From Cordylochernes scorpioides (Eukaryota > Arthropoda > Arachnida > Pseudoscorpiones > Chernetidae), in contig CP092865.1 of assembly GCA_030710605.1 (NCBI GenBank), forward strand, positions 138,241,120-138,305,119: a stretch of 64,000 nt of DNA. Reading direction: 5' to 3'. Shown one piece after another: positions 10,237-22,012 of the stretch. Under the pieces are notes generated by a model. The model saw nothing but the letters and a program-made list of their open reading frames with translations, ran no database searches and was not told the DNA's origin. Position numbers and translations under genes: made by a program. Position 1 is the stretch's first letter, and every line of letters begins with the position of its first letter.

Positions 10237-13200
10237 TGTCGCGTTCCCTGTTTTAGACCTACGAGAACGGAGCATGTAGGGAGTGACTTAGTACAATTTC
10301 CTTATTAAAAATTACGAGAGTAAACTTTCGACGACAATGTCACCACCTTCCTCGAAATGCATATTGTGCCTTAGTAAAAGTCTCTAAAAAAAAAATTTCT
10401 GTAAGTGTAACGTTTTGACAACAACCCCCCTACCATCTTCGGGAAAGCGTTTGATTTAGAGATAAACAATGTAGAGCTTGAGCATATAAAACTATAATTG
10501 GAAGAATGGGATGTCAGATACTATACAAGGTACAGAAGGACTTTAGAGTTGCAGCTCCAAGTGAGACTTCCAACCACGCCAGGCGTGGGTGGAATTCCCC
10601 AAAAAGGGGGGGGGAAGGGGCCCAGCGTCAGGGAGTCCCGTTGATGGATCCTTCGCGCGGGAACTAACGATGTCTCAGGAATGTGGGGGTCCAACGTCTC
10701 AGGGGTTTCAACTTACATCCATTCTCCCTCCTGCTTCTTCTTCCATGAAAGAAAAATGGCGGACCCTTCCTCGTTGTCTCAACTTATCCTTTTAAGAGAT
10801 TCGCCTTCTAACGATTTAGCCACCTACTGAAGACGCTGGTAGCTATTTCATAGGGGAAATTATAGCAACAGATCTCTATAATTTCTACAGATCAATAGAT
10901 TCACAATAAGGCGTTTATAATCCAAATTACACAGACAATAGTCAAATAATATACCTGATGGAATGCAACCAATACAACAGTATGTATATAGGCGGAACCC
11001 GACAGACAAATAATAGATAGAATGGATGGGCGCACCAGATCAATAAATAGAAATGATAGCAATTAAACGTACACTTCCTCATATCTGATACAGTAATTCT
11101 TGTTCCATTAACCATGTTCCATAGCTAATTCTAATTTCATAAGTTACATTATTATATAATAGTTTTTTTTTCTTAGTTTAGAAATATGTAAATAGTCTAC
11201 ACTTAGCATGTAACAAGATGTTAATAGTTCCTTTATGAAAAATTTTGTAAAGATGTAAATACATTAGATAAATATATATAGTTACTAACATTCCACTACC
11301 ATCGCGTCTCTCCAGTAGAAGGATTACTATATCTGAAAGTTAGAGCCTTGTTGGAAAAATATATATATATATACACGACCTCGGAGTTTTATTATTGTCA
11401 TAGAGATTTCGCAGAGGTTAAGATATTGGAGTTGATTTGCTATCTGGATATATATATATGGAAGTAACCCCACTTGTAAAGATTATACTAAAGTCCAACA
11501 AAATAAACTATAAAGGCAACTAAAATATAGACTTAATAGTGGTCGGTTCTCCCAAAAGAGAAATTTAGACACTGGAACGGATCGGGCTCGGGTCCGTGTC
11601 GCGCCCAAAATTTTAGTGTCACGTTCTTTGAGATCATACAACGACTTTGGGAGATCTCAGATAAAGATGAACATGTTATTACAAAAAAAAAACTAAGATA
11701 TTCTGAATATAGAAGACCTAATTAACACTCCTATTGAAGTATAATAAGTGGAAATCAATATTTCAGATTAGATATCATGAAGTACCAGATTCAGATTTTA
11801 TTGGTAGAAAATCTGATTGTACATGCAGGTATACATTAATACTAATTTTTATAGTAAAGATTCAACAAGACGCGATAAGTATGTTACCATCTGGATATAT
11901 GGGAAGGACTCTATTTATGAAGATTACACCAAAATCTAACAAATAAAAGACAAGCAAACTGTAGACTTATACTATTGACATTAATAATCATAATGTATCT
12001 AAAACAAAGGTCTTTTATAAAGAGAACGACCTAATGAGTTTAAGGCAACATGGATCTTATTAATCCTTTTAAATCAACGAACAATATAATGGTAGTCAAT
12101 GATGGAACATACTGAAACACAGACATTCACTACAGAGTGCATAGCCAGCATTTTATGGGAGACTTGATTATTAACAACATTCCCTTCAAATAGGTAAGAA
12201 TCATACTATATCTTGTTCAAACAGTGGGGAAAGACAGATTCTTCACATGAGGATACAAGTATTATTAAAACCTAACAGGTATATATATACCCTCAAAACA
12301 GCCATGATAAAGTCGTATTTTTTTGCAACTGTTGCTGTGTCAGCATGCCACAGCAAATACACAGCACACAACTCTATTACATCAGAGTTGGTAGTCCGTA
12401 CTAAGTGGGATTTTATAATAAGGTGGGGGTATTACCATAAAACTAGGGAATGAAATTGTATAAAGAAGGAAACGAAACTCTCTGACTAAGAAAATGTATA
12501 TGTAGATATTTATTAGGCAAGAATAAATATTTTGGGGACATCTTATACTAGCGGGGCATGCTATTTACATAGTAATTAGGTAGAGGTGACTTAAGGTTAC
12601 AAATTCTTCGTTGCATAATAGGAAAACATAGATCTCCATCTATTCTAACGGGATAAGGTACTAAAAATACTAACATTACTTTAAATTATCATCTAAAGCC
12701 CTTTTAGGGCCCATTCAAAATCTAAATAGATCTGTTTCTAATTGAAAACTATAGAGGGGAGTTGGGCCATGATGGCGGTGCTTACCTTCTCTCGGAACGG
12801 GCGGTAAGGTCTGGTCTCCTCCACGTCTCAGAACGGACTGGCTCTATCTCCTGTCACTGAGCGAATTTTTCTCTCTCCCCCTTTTTTTTAGTCAAAAACG
12901 GGCCCTTTTTATCCTAGGCTTTCTTCATTTCCATTCGTTGATCATGCCAAAGCTTTTATTGGCTGGCATTTTGATTCGTCGAGAGCAAATACCCACGTGA
13001 TCAATGGGCATCTCCATTCGTCGGAAGAAAACACGCACGTCCCCCATGACCACGCCCCCCAATTTCCCGTGTTGCCGCGCGAGAAAGAAAATTGTATATT
13101 GGATAAAACAAATTAATCCCTAAAAATTAATTCCTTTAGGAATTAATTAATATATATATATATATCCCGAGTATATAAAAATTATTGATTTACATGTTTA

Positions 13201-13591
13201 TATGACACATTGTTTTTCTTAGGTCACCTACTACCAAAAAGAAATGAGGGGAATATATGTACATATGGTACAGCAGTATATGTACACATGGTACAGCAGT
13301 TCTCAGCACGGATGTCTCTGGGTGTCACCCGTCGTGTCTTCCCTCTGCCACCAGGTATCTGCTTTTGGCATGGAAGTCTGGTGTCTTCAGGTGTCTGTTT
13401 TTGTACATCCTTCCAAGAGAGGCCCTGTGTCAGGGAAGGGGGGCCTTTAGAGCATCGTCGGCCATCGTTGGGAGTTCTCCACCTAGGCAACACACACTTC
13501 GGCGAGACACTGCGTATATATATGTTTATATGATGTAAATGAATGTTTACATCTTTGTTGGGTTTTGTTTAATGGAAAAACTGACCCAACA
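10237..13591. mobile_element. 3.36-kb LTR-like insertion present only in the left arm
   Basis: Begins TGTCGCG and ends CCCAACA (TG...CA ends), flanked by ACAT at 10,233-10,236 and 13,592-13,595. The other arm (about 62,965-62,985) has a single ACAT at the same place, so this is a clean insertion with a 4-bp target duplication. Those are the marks of an LTR retroelement. No gag/pol ORF exists: the longest ORFs are about 100 codons and overlap one another at 13,210-13,540. No internal pair of direct repeats was found by eye, so it could be a large solo LTR or a large non-coding derivative. It includes a G-rich tract (about 10,600-10,620) and a TA repeat near 13,150. Confidence 0.7.
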
Positions 13592-13595
13592 ACAT

Positions 13596-14197
13596 GATAA
13601 ATAGCTTGGCTCTAAGAGATATTTAGAAACGTATTTGTTTTAGAGGTATTTAGAAAGGTTTATATAAAATATATCATCTCGATATAAACTCAATGAAATG
13701 TGTCAAAAGAAAGAAAGATGGACCCTAAATTTACCTAACCAATTTATTCATGGAAATTAATATTCATGATCAATTTCGATACTGAAGGGGTATAGAATTT
13801 GAAAAAAAGATAGGTCTCTTGATTCAACTTATATGGGTATTTAAGGCCAAATTTGCGTAAGCCGGAAACCTCTTGGATTAAATTTTTAGTCGTTGAAATA
13901 CAGCCTGCACCACGATGAGGAGGGCCAACAACCCAAGGAGTATGTGGTTGGCTTTTCTTGACTATAAAAAAAATGAGTTGGTTAAATAATATGTAACAAA
14001 CCTAAATCACGTTTAGTTGATTTTTGTCCCACTAGATGACGTTCTGCCATCTAAAATGCTCATGTGATGGGTCAGAATATGCCTTTTTTATTTTTATTTC
14101 AAGACCTGACCTTTTTCTCTATTTTCTTGCTTTTTTTAAAACATATTTAATTATGAAAAAACGCGTTCGTGAATGGCTTTTCTTGATTTATCAAGAA
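13596..14197. other. Non-coding arm sequence
   Basis: Matches about 62,370-62,970 in the right arm. No gene supported. Confidence 0.4.
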
Positions 14198-15009
14198 ACT
14201 AGCGGATGTACCCGGCTTCGCCCGTGTTTTACCCGAGTAAAGGTTTGTCTAACGAATCTCTCGATAAAGTGAACATTTTTTCCCGGTCCCTTGAAAAATA
14301 CTCGATAAGTTGAATAAAATCAATATTAATCGGTACCCGAGTAAAGGTCTGTCTAACGAACATTTGTTAAAACAATTCTCTATAAACTTATAAAAAGAAA
14401 TAGATATATTTTGATAATTTGAAACTGAGAAAGTGATCATTTTTTCCCGGTCCCTGTGTGCCGTGTCATTCTGAATTTTGTCTTTCCTAATTTTCTACAT
14501 TACAAAATCATCGTTTTAATCTAGTGAACATTTTTTCCCCGGTCCCTTGAAAAATACTCGATAAGGTTGAATAAATTCATGGTCGTTTATGGAAGATGGA
14601 CGAAGTTCCCGGAGGTCATCTTGGGCAAGCTCCCGCGAGGCTTTTTTTCTTGTCTACTTGGCATAGCTGTGTCACCAACTCTGCCCTGATTGGTCGGTGG
14701 GTACTTGGACTGTCGGCCGGCGGCCGGGCGAATCCATTCTCTCACGGGGTGGGGCAGACCCAAGGTCATCAGGAGCAGCAAACCTAAGCCTAACTCCGTC
14801 TCAATGGTGGCGCTGCTTGCGAGTAAAAGCTACAAATCTGCAAAAAACTCTAAGGATATTAAAGATATTCAAGATATTATTTTTCGTAAACCTTTCGGGG
14901 GATATGTCTAATAATATCCCAAATTTTCACGGCGATTGGATGTATGGTTTTTGAATCCATAGAGGACACACACACACACAGACAGACATTCAATTTTATA
15001 TATATATAG
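14198..15009 (+). mobile_element. CTAGCGG-type interspersed element (non-LTR/SINE-like)
   Basis: Starts CTAGCGGATGTACCCGGCTT and ends in a CA/CAGA microsatellite followed by TTTTATATATATATAG. The phrases CCCGAGTAAAGG and TTTTTTCCCGGTCCCT repeat inside. Related copies lie at 42,349-43,033 and in the other arm at about 61,562-62,360. There is no long ORF. The head and AT-rich tail resemble truncated non-LTR retroposons, but this class assignment is inference. Confidence 0.5.
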
Positions 15010-15230
15010 GTTGGAAATAGTTATAAAACGAAGAGAAATTTTTTTTTTAATATACATGGGCTACAAGCTTTCGGGCTTCACGCCCTTCGACGGGTGGGTA
15101 CGGGTGGTACCTGTTGAAGGGCGTGAAGCCCGAAAGCTTGTAGCCCATGTATATTAAAAAAAAAAATTCTCTTCGTTTTATAACTATTTACAATTCTATA
15201 AGAGAAATTTTCATGATTCATGTTAAAATA
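15010..15230. mobile_element. Left-only insertion containing a perfect foldback with two hammerhead-like motifs
   Basis: Two ~80-bp arms (about 15,013-15,090 and 15,110-15,191) are almost exact reverse complements around a GGTGGGTACGGGTGGTACC centre. Each arm holds a GAAGGGC...GCCC-GAAAGCTTGTA motif in opposite orientation, related to that at 8,878-8,928. At the same place the right arm reads straight from TATATATA into GATTGG, so the segment is an insertion or a right-arm loss. Confidence 0.75.
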
Positions 15231-16170
15231 TATAGATTGGATTGGCCAAATATCAGGGAACAGGCTAAATCAATGAATAGTTGATTTCTGTTCCACCAGA
15301 TGGCGCTCTGCCTTCTGAAAAGCACATGTGCTCTTGGTTAGGATATGCTTTTTTTTATTTTTAATATTTAATTATATATTTGATATTTAAGACTTCTATA
15401 TGCTTATATATATGCGTGTGTATGAACATTAGTTACCCAGAAATTATTTGAAAATAGAAAAGGAGAATTTGGGTAAAATGTTTCTTTCAATTTAGGTTTT
15501 GCAAGCTTTCGAGTAAATTTTCAAGCTTGAAACCCCTAAATTAAAAGAAACATTTTACCCAAATTCTACTTTTCTTTTTTCAAATATATATAATCACATT
15601 GAAGCCTTCTTTAGTTGCTTAAAAAATCTGTTTATCTAGAAGAAGAGGTTAATTCCCCTTTTATCACCTTTTTGGTCTCTACATAGGTCTTAAAAAATAC
15701 ATTTATGGTTCGCCTCTCTGTAATCACTTGCGCTTACTTTTTGGGCTTGTTTAAATTTGGAAATAGATTATAAGTAAAAGTCATGAAGAAAATCTACTCC
15801 TTTTTTCACTTCAGTAATACACTACTGTCCATTAAACTTGCTACACAAGAAAAAAATCAAATAACCAAATATTTATTGAATAAAACAGTATACTAGAGAT
15901 GTAAAAAATGATTAATTTTCAGAAAATGTGTAGGTATGTATCCTGCGAAATCAATACCCAGTATAACCACCTCTGGGGTTAACAATAACAGCACTTATAT
16001 GCTTGGGCATTCAGCCAATAGCGATTGGATGGCATTACTGCCTTCCATGCATCTTCAACACAATGCCGAGTTCATCTAAGACAAAGAATTTTTAAAATCT
16101 CTCCCTCTCTCTCTCTCTGCATATAAAAATAATAATTGATCCTTGAAGAATAAAATATTACCAGGGTCTA
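15231..16170. other. Non-coding arm sequence with a second foldback
   Basis: About 15,437-15,590 forms a palindrome: GGGTAAAATGTTTCTTTCAA is mirrored by TTAAAAGAAACATTTTACCC, with GCAAGCTTTCGAG and TTCAAGCTTGAAA near the centre. The same structure is at about 61,205-61,350. The rest has no recognisable feature. Confidence 0.55.
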
Positions 16171-17435
16171 TTAGTATGAAACGCGAAAATGGCCGCCAGA
16201 AGGCGCTGTGCAACTCTATTTGAGCCCACGGTGGCGCTGTTGAAGGCGTTTGTTTTCGACTCACGTGGCATCAGCACGCGTGCAGTTTTAGAAAAATTCA
16301 AATCGTGGAAAATTTCTGGAGCCCGTGGAAAATGGCGATTTCCGAGCCAAAAAGTGCCCATTTGCGGGAAGTTTTGTTGTTCGCCTTCAACTGGAAGAAA
16401 AGTGCCACTGAAGCCCACCGAATGCTCGAGGAAATTTACGGTGAGCACGCTCTGAGCAAATCGCAGTGTTACAGGTGGTTTAAAAACTTCCAAAGTGGCG
16501 ATTTCGAACTTGATAATGAACCACGTGGAAAACCGCCCCAAAAGTTCGAGGACGCTGAACTGCAAGCTTTGTTGGATGAGGACAGTACCCGAACGCAGGA
16601 GAAACTCGCGAAACAGCTCCAGGTGTCTCAAGGTGCTGTTTCCTACGTTTAAACAGCCTCGGAATGACCCAAAAGCTTTCCAGATGGGTCCCCCACGAGT
16701 TGAGCGAAAGGCAGCAAGAACGGCATCTGGTAACCTGCGAAGGGCTGCTCGCCAGGCATGAAAAGAAGTCATTTTTGCACGAATCGTGACTTCTGATGAG
16801 AAATGGATCCACTTCAGCAATCCTACGCGCCAAAGGTCGTGGGGGCCTGCCCGGTCAATTTCCAAAACAGACGCCTAGGCCCAATCGCTTCGGAAAAAAG
16901 GCAATGCTTTGCGTATGGTGGGACCAGACCGGCGTAGTATATTTCGAGCTCCTGAAACCTGGCGAAACGGTCAATACTAGTCGCTACGAACAACAAATGC
17001 ACAGTTTGAGAGAGGCGTTGAATGAAAAAAGACCGGAATGGCGTGAAAAGCACAACAAGCTGATACTGCAGCATGACAACGCTCCAGCCCACAACGCTAC
17101 GGTGGTCTAAAACACCATAAAAGACTTGGGCTGGGAACTCTTACCCCACCCGCCGTACTCACCAGACTTAGCGCCGTCGGACTACCACCTTTTCACATCT
17201 TTAGGACACGCCCTAAAAAACGAGGAATTTTCGAACTCAGACATACTCCGAAAATGGCTTGTTGACTGGTTCGACTCAAAAGGAATAGAATTTTTCAGAC
17301 AAGGAATTCGAAAATTGCCTGAAAGGTGGTTTGAGTGTATAGCTAATCAGGGTAATTACTTTGAATAAAAAATCTTTTGTTGTATGGAATTGGGGAACTT
17401 TTGAATTCACTGAAAATTTTCGCGTTTCGTACTAA
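16171..17435 (+). mobile_element. mariner element, mauritiana-like, inactive (left copy)
   Basis: A 1,265-bp element with ~20-bp inverted ends (TTAGTATGAAACGCGAAAAT on the left; one mismatch on the right) and a TA duplication at 16,169-16,170 and 17,436-17,437. Length and ends fit mariner. It encodes a broken transposase. Confidence 0.93.
16305..17368 (+). pseudogene. mariner transposase remnant (left copy)
   Basis: A D,D34D cut-and-paste transposase. Helix-turn-helix region near 16,440-16,550 (CYRWFKNFQSGDFELD), then AELQALLDED and WVPHEL, the first catalytic aspartate in VTSDEKWIHF-type sequence near 16,790, the second in HDNAPAH (about 17,075) and the third in YSPDLAPSDYHLF (about 17,180). 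Exactly 34 positions separate the last two. Coding is destroyed by a frameshift near 16,645, a one-base loss near 16,783 and a TAA at 17,108-17,110. The closest known relatives are Mos1-like elements of the mauritiana subfamily. Confidence 0.92.
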
Positions 17436-17437
17436 TA

Positions 17438-19910
17438 GAAAATAAAACCTATAGAAATTTTAATGTTTTGAATAAAAATGATAGATTGATCACCACAAAG
17501 TTTTTTTAATATGAGATTTCTCTATTCTATTTAAAACTATAATTTCATATGGAATTTGAATAATATAAATATTTTCAATGTAAAAATCGGATACAATTCT
17601 AATTTACCTTTCAAATTATTGAAAAATTATCCTTTTCCTTAGCGCTGAAAAGTAAGTGCTGTCAATTCATTAAATTATATCACAAAATATTCGAAATTTC
17701 ATTATTTGTGTAATAAACCCCCAAGATTTTTTCTGATTACGTTCTACTTTTTAAATATTGATTAAGATTTTAAAAATTCTTCAAATGTGAATCCAATATA
17801 TTACACACAATGCATATAGTTATCATATCTATATATTTTCGAACAGCCTACTGGAATATATTTTAATTAGCTTTTAAAAGTATATATATTTTTAATATAA
17901 AGTTGATCTAACATTTTTTTCATACTTTGTTATTAAATGAAATTAAATACTTCATATGCATTATAATATGCATATTCAATATACGTGTATTTCTATATAA
18001 ATTTCAACTTTTAAATATATTTTAAAATATAAAAGGTATATATTTTTAAAATCTCTCTCATCAAAAATATATAATTATTTAAGGATAATAAGAAGCCTAC
18101 CTGGGGTACGGTATGGAGAAGAGAGAGAGAGAGAAAATAATATTTTTAATTCATTATTTTTTCTTTTCCACCTTAAAAAGAAACTTTTTAATAAATAGAT
18201 TGAGGTCTATATATATATTTTTGCCAAATTATTCATAAATTAAATGGATCGTAAATTAGCTCAATATATGTAAAGATAATTGGATATAAATATATCATTC
18301 GTAAACCAAGCGTTTTACAGAAAGTGTATTATCATAATTTGCAGATTTTTGAAATAACCCTCTTATTTCTAAAGTTTATTTTTATATTCATTTTTAAAGA
18401 TCTAAAATGGTTTAGAAAATTTTAATCGTATTTGCAATATATAAAAACAATTTTCTTATTCAAAAATGAAAATTAATATATGGTCAAATATTTTAAAAGA
18501 GAATTTCAAAAAAAATGTTTTGAAGCGTGGGCCTCTGTGAATTATATTTAATATTTTTTTTTAATCCAATGCTCCCGCTTTCACATTCCTGTTTTTATAC
18601 TGGCCAATCATAATGTATTTGTTACAAACGGAAGTTTTGACTTTTTGGTGTAATGACTAAATTATTTCCTTATAAAATATTGACGTTTTTTCTGTTTCAT
18701 TTTTTGTAATATTAAACATGCGGTTATATATACGTTGGATAATAAAATGGTTCTGGTAAGTATTTTATAGTAACGTAGACATTCAAATTTAAATTACCCT
18801 TCGGTGGATTTTTTTTTTTATTATTATAAGAAATCAAATATTTTTTACTATTTAAAATAGATATTCACATAACTATCTAGGATATGAGAACTAAATTTTA
18901 TTTAAATATATACATTTTATTAATATTTAATTATTAAAATTGGGAGTTGAATGTTATAAAGGAAAACTAAATAAACTTTTTAAAATTCTAAGTGAAACTA
19001 CATCTAAAAAAAATTAGTTTGGATTATTTGATTTTTATAGAAAAAAAAAAAACTACTCAAGGAATTTGACACCAAAAGTCAAGATATAAATATTGGTGTT
19101 TATTTTAATATTTATGAAATACTTGTCAAATTTTCAATGAAAATATTTAAAAACAAGCTCATATTATAATTTTTAACATTAAATATATAAATGATTTTAT
19201 ATAAATAATTACATATTTTTTCATTATTTGATTCAATGCCAAAATGTTTACTGTCCAAAATAATGAAAAACAATTTCAAGACTGATTTTTTTAAATGATA
19301 CAAAATTAAATATTAAAGGCTCATAAATAATTATATATATAAAATATAATAATAATAATAATATGTACAAAATAAAATTTATATTGAGCAACTCCTTTCA
19401 AAAAATATATTTAAAAACAAAAGAAAAATTGAGTAAATATTTACTTGACATATATTTTAATCATTGTTTACCAAACAAAATTGAGTCAGTTATCATTATA
19501 AAGTGACATATTACTTCCTTCCTTTGTGAAATGTCATTTCCTTATTCTTTAAAGTTTATTTAAAATGTAGAATTCCTTAGTCAATATTTACCAAAATATA
19601 ATCACTGATTTTTAATTATATATTTAATAAATACATTAATAATAAGATATAATCTGGATTATAGAGAATTTATTTGTTTTTTATTGTTTACACAATAGAT
19701 AACAGAACAAACTATTTAAAAAACTTTCTTTGATATTTTTTCTTATTCAGTACTTTTGTCTGATAATTGTAACAACAACGCTGTTACCAAAACATCACAT
19801 ACAATTTATTAATTTAGATTTGGAGTTATGTTTCTAATTACATAAATTTCTGTTGGTTATAAACATTTCTGGTAATAAAAATGAATAGAATGAAAAAATT
19901 TTGCATCATT
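17438..19910. other. Very AT-rich stretch, no gene seen
   Basis: Matches 49,910-51,978 plus 58,951-59,357 of the other arm. It contains the empty target of the right-arm gypsy insertion (GGCTG, read CAGCC on this strand, near 17,845). No gene supported. Confidence 0.5.
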
Positions 19911-20087
19911 ATAAGGTACAATTTAGATTAGAGAATAGAAACTCAAGGTAATAAGACCAAATCCAAATAGTGTGACGTTTTGGTAACAGTGTTGTTACCA
20001 TTATCAGATAAAATTACTGAATCAATTTTGTATGAAGATGGTAACAATGCTGTTAGCGAAATGTCACATACTATATAAACCTTGGGT
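19911..20087. repeat. Palindromic hairpin family, degenerate copy
   Basis: Carries ACTCAAGGTAATAAGACC and mirrored GGTAACA/TGTTACC blocks. Counterpart at 49,735-49,905. Another partial copy is at about 19,752-19,825. Confidence 0.6.
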
Positions 20088-20164
20088 TTTTGCTTACATC
20101 TTTTGAGCCAGTTAATCCTGAAAACTAATGCTTGGCTCAGTATGTACCTTAAAGTCAACTTTCA

Positions 20165-20490
20165 ATTCAATCTTCTCTTTTTCTTCTTTCTTATCTCCAC
20201 TCAATCATATTAGGGTATCAAGTTGTGACCCTTGATGGCGTCTGTTTGACAACCATCATGACTGGGTGAAGTAGAATGCCTTTGTCATTAAGACTGGGAG
20301 CACTACTCAGTGGCAGGCCGACTTAGCTCCAAAAGAAACGGCCACCTCTGACATGAGGAACAGACGCCATGTACAGCCACTCCTAACATGGAGTACAAAC
20401 GCTGCTCATCCTGTATCCCTGGATTAGGAGCCCTTAGAGGGTACTATCAGCCAGGCCAGCAGAGCCCAGGTTTTTCAATTCGATAAGTGT
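20165..20490 (+). repeat. TCATTAAGACTGGGAGCAC interspersed repeat
   Basis: A ~330-370-bp non-coding repeat. Recognisable blocks: TCATTAAGACTGGGAGCAC, GGCAGGCCGACTTAGCTCC, GACATGAGGAACAGACGCC and CCTGTATCCCTGGATTAGGA. Other copies are at 31,200-31,500 (minus), 38,965-39,310, 43,258-43,625 and 49,350-49,640 (minus). It is a medium-copy family; its class is unknown. Confidence 0.7.
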
Positions 20491-20784
20491 TGAGAATCAC
20501 CAACACATATGCTCAAAGAGGTTATTTATACAGTTGAACTACCTCTCTGTAAAGGACAACACCTAGTTGTAGACCCAAAGTGTCATTTAGGAAGAGGTGT
20601 CCTCTTACCAAAGAATTGCTATGTTTTTTATGTTAACACTAAAAAATACCATTTAAGCATTAAAATATATCCTCATTTTAAATTGTATTATAGTTAAATT
20701 TCATTAAACCTATATAGTAAATACATTTTATTTTTTAAAAAACTAATCTTCAATAATGTGGTCTATTTTAAACTTTCTATATAC

Positions 20785-21190
20785 AATAGAACCTCCCTTT
20801 AGCAGACATCTCTTCACAAAGGACAGTTTTCATTTGCAACATTACCATTGTTAACAATTTAGCAACTCTTATAGTAGAACTACCTCCCTGTAAAGGATAC
20901 CTAATTGTAGAGTCCAAGTGTCCTTTAGGGAGAGGTGTCTTCTTACTGGAGAGTTGCTAAATAGTAAAAATGGTAATTTTGCAAATGAAAACTGTCCTTT
21001 ATAGAGAGGTATCATAAACACAAGGTAATAAGACTAAATAAATAAATAGTCTTTGACGTTTCGGTAACAGCATTGTTACCGAAACGTCACACACTATTTA
21101 TTTATTTAGTCTTATTACCTTGTGTTTATAATCTATAATACAAATTGTGCCTTATCATAGAGAGGTGTCCTAGCAGGAGGTTCTACTGTA
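20785..21190. repeat. CAGTAGAACCTCC MITE with hairpin-family insertion
   Basis: A copy of a TA-type MITE whose arms read GTAAAGGACA... and TAGAGAGGTGTCCT. It is split by a hairpin-family palindrome at 21,013-21,160. Ends resemble pogo/Tigger-type termini (CAGTAGAACCTC). Confidence 0.55.
21013..21160. repeat. Hairpin family, collapsed near-perfect palindrome
   Basis: ACACAAGGTAATAAGAC on the left is mirrored by GTCTTATTACCTTGTGT on the right. The centre, GGTAACAGCATTGTTACC, is itself a hairpin, and TGACGTTTC/GAAACGTCA flank it on both sides. Confidence 0.85.
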
Positions 21191-21425
21191 CTTTTAATTG
21201 ACTTTAATTTTCAATCTTGGTAATTTTTTTCATTTTTCTGCTAGTATATAGGAATTTTCATGATATAGCTAATCAATAAATATTGGATCTAAGAGCTGTT
21301 TGGAGATGTCCGCTAGCTAGAATAAATTTCCAATGGGAGGCCAATTTTGACGATGATAGCTGTCCTTTGTTTGGAGGGGTCTGATAACAGGAGTATCCAC
21401 TCATGGACATTCAACTGTACTTTGG

Positions 21426-21563
21426 TAAGGCACAATTTGGATTATAGATTATAAACACAAGGTAATAAGACCAAATCCAAATATATAGATATTGTGTGAC
21501 ATTTGGGTAACAACGCTGTTACCGAAACATCACGCTATTCATTTGGGCTTATTACCTTGTGTT
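21426..21563. repeat. Hairpin family copy
   Basis: Mirrored ACACAAGGTAATAAGACC and GGGCTTATTACCTTGTGT around GGTAACAACGCTGTTACC. Counterpart at about 48,253-48,406. Confidence 0.75.
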
Positions 21564-21702
21564 CAACTGTACTTTGTATTGATGTAAATATTCCTTGTGT
21601 GTAGGGATATAATGTTTGGAGTTTAATCAATACAAATAAAAGCAAACTTTCCAAGTATATTTGTTCCCTGAAGAAGATAGGCTAGTTGCTATTTGAAATA
21701 TA

Positions 21703-22000
21703 GTAGAACCTCCCTCTTAAGGATACCTAATTGCAGAGCCAAACTCTCCTTTAGGGAGAAGTGTCTTTTTACCGGAGAGTTGCTGAATACAGTAGAACTA
21801 CCTCCCTGTAAAGGACAACACCTAATTGCAGAGCCAAACTGTCCTTTAGGGAGAGGTGTATCCTCTTACCAGAGAGTTACTAAATACAGTAGAACCTCCT
21901 TGTAAAGGACAACATCTAATTGCAGAGCCAAACTGTCCTTTAGATAGAGGTGTCCTCTTGTGCGAGTGTCCTCTCATAGAGTATGTTTTACTGTATCTGA
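21703..22000. repeat. CAGTAGAACCTCC MITE cluster
   Basis: Three consecutive partial units, each beginning near a TAGTAGAACCTCC or CAGTAGAACCTCC phrase and containing GTCCTTTAGGGAGAGGTGT. Counterpart at about 47,935-48,118, which has fewer units. Confidence 0.6.
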
Positions 22001-22012
22001 ATAATAAAAGTA

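Noticed and set aside
13210-13540. Four overlapping ORFs of 68-107 codons on both strands
   Set aside because: They occupy every frame of one GC-richer patch inside the LTR-like insertion, have no recognisable motif, and look like chance open frames.
19112-19303. 63-codon AT-rich ORF identical in both arms (also 50,520-50,711)
   Set aside because: Low-complexity Ile/Asn/Lys/Phe composition in very AT-rich DNA; identity reflects the recent inverted repeat, not selection.
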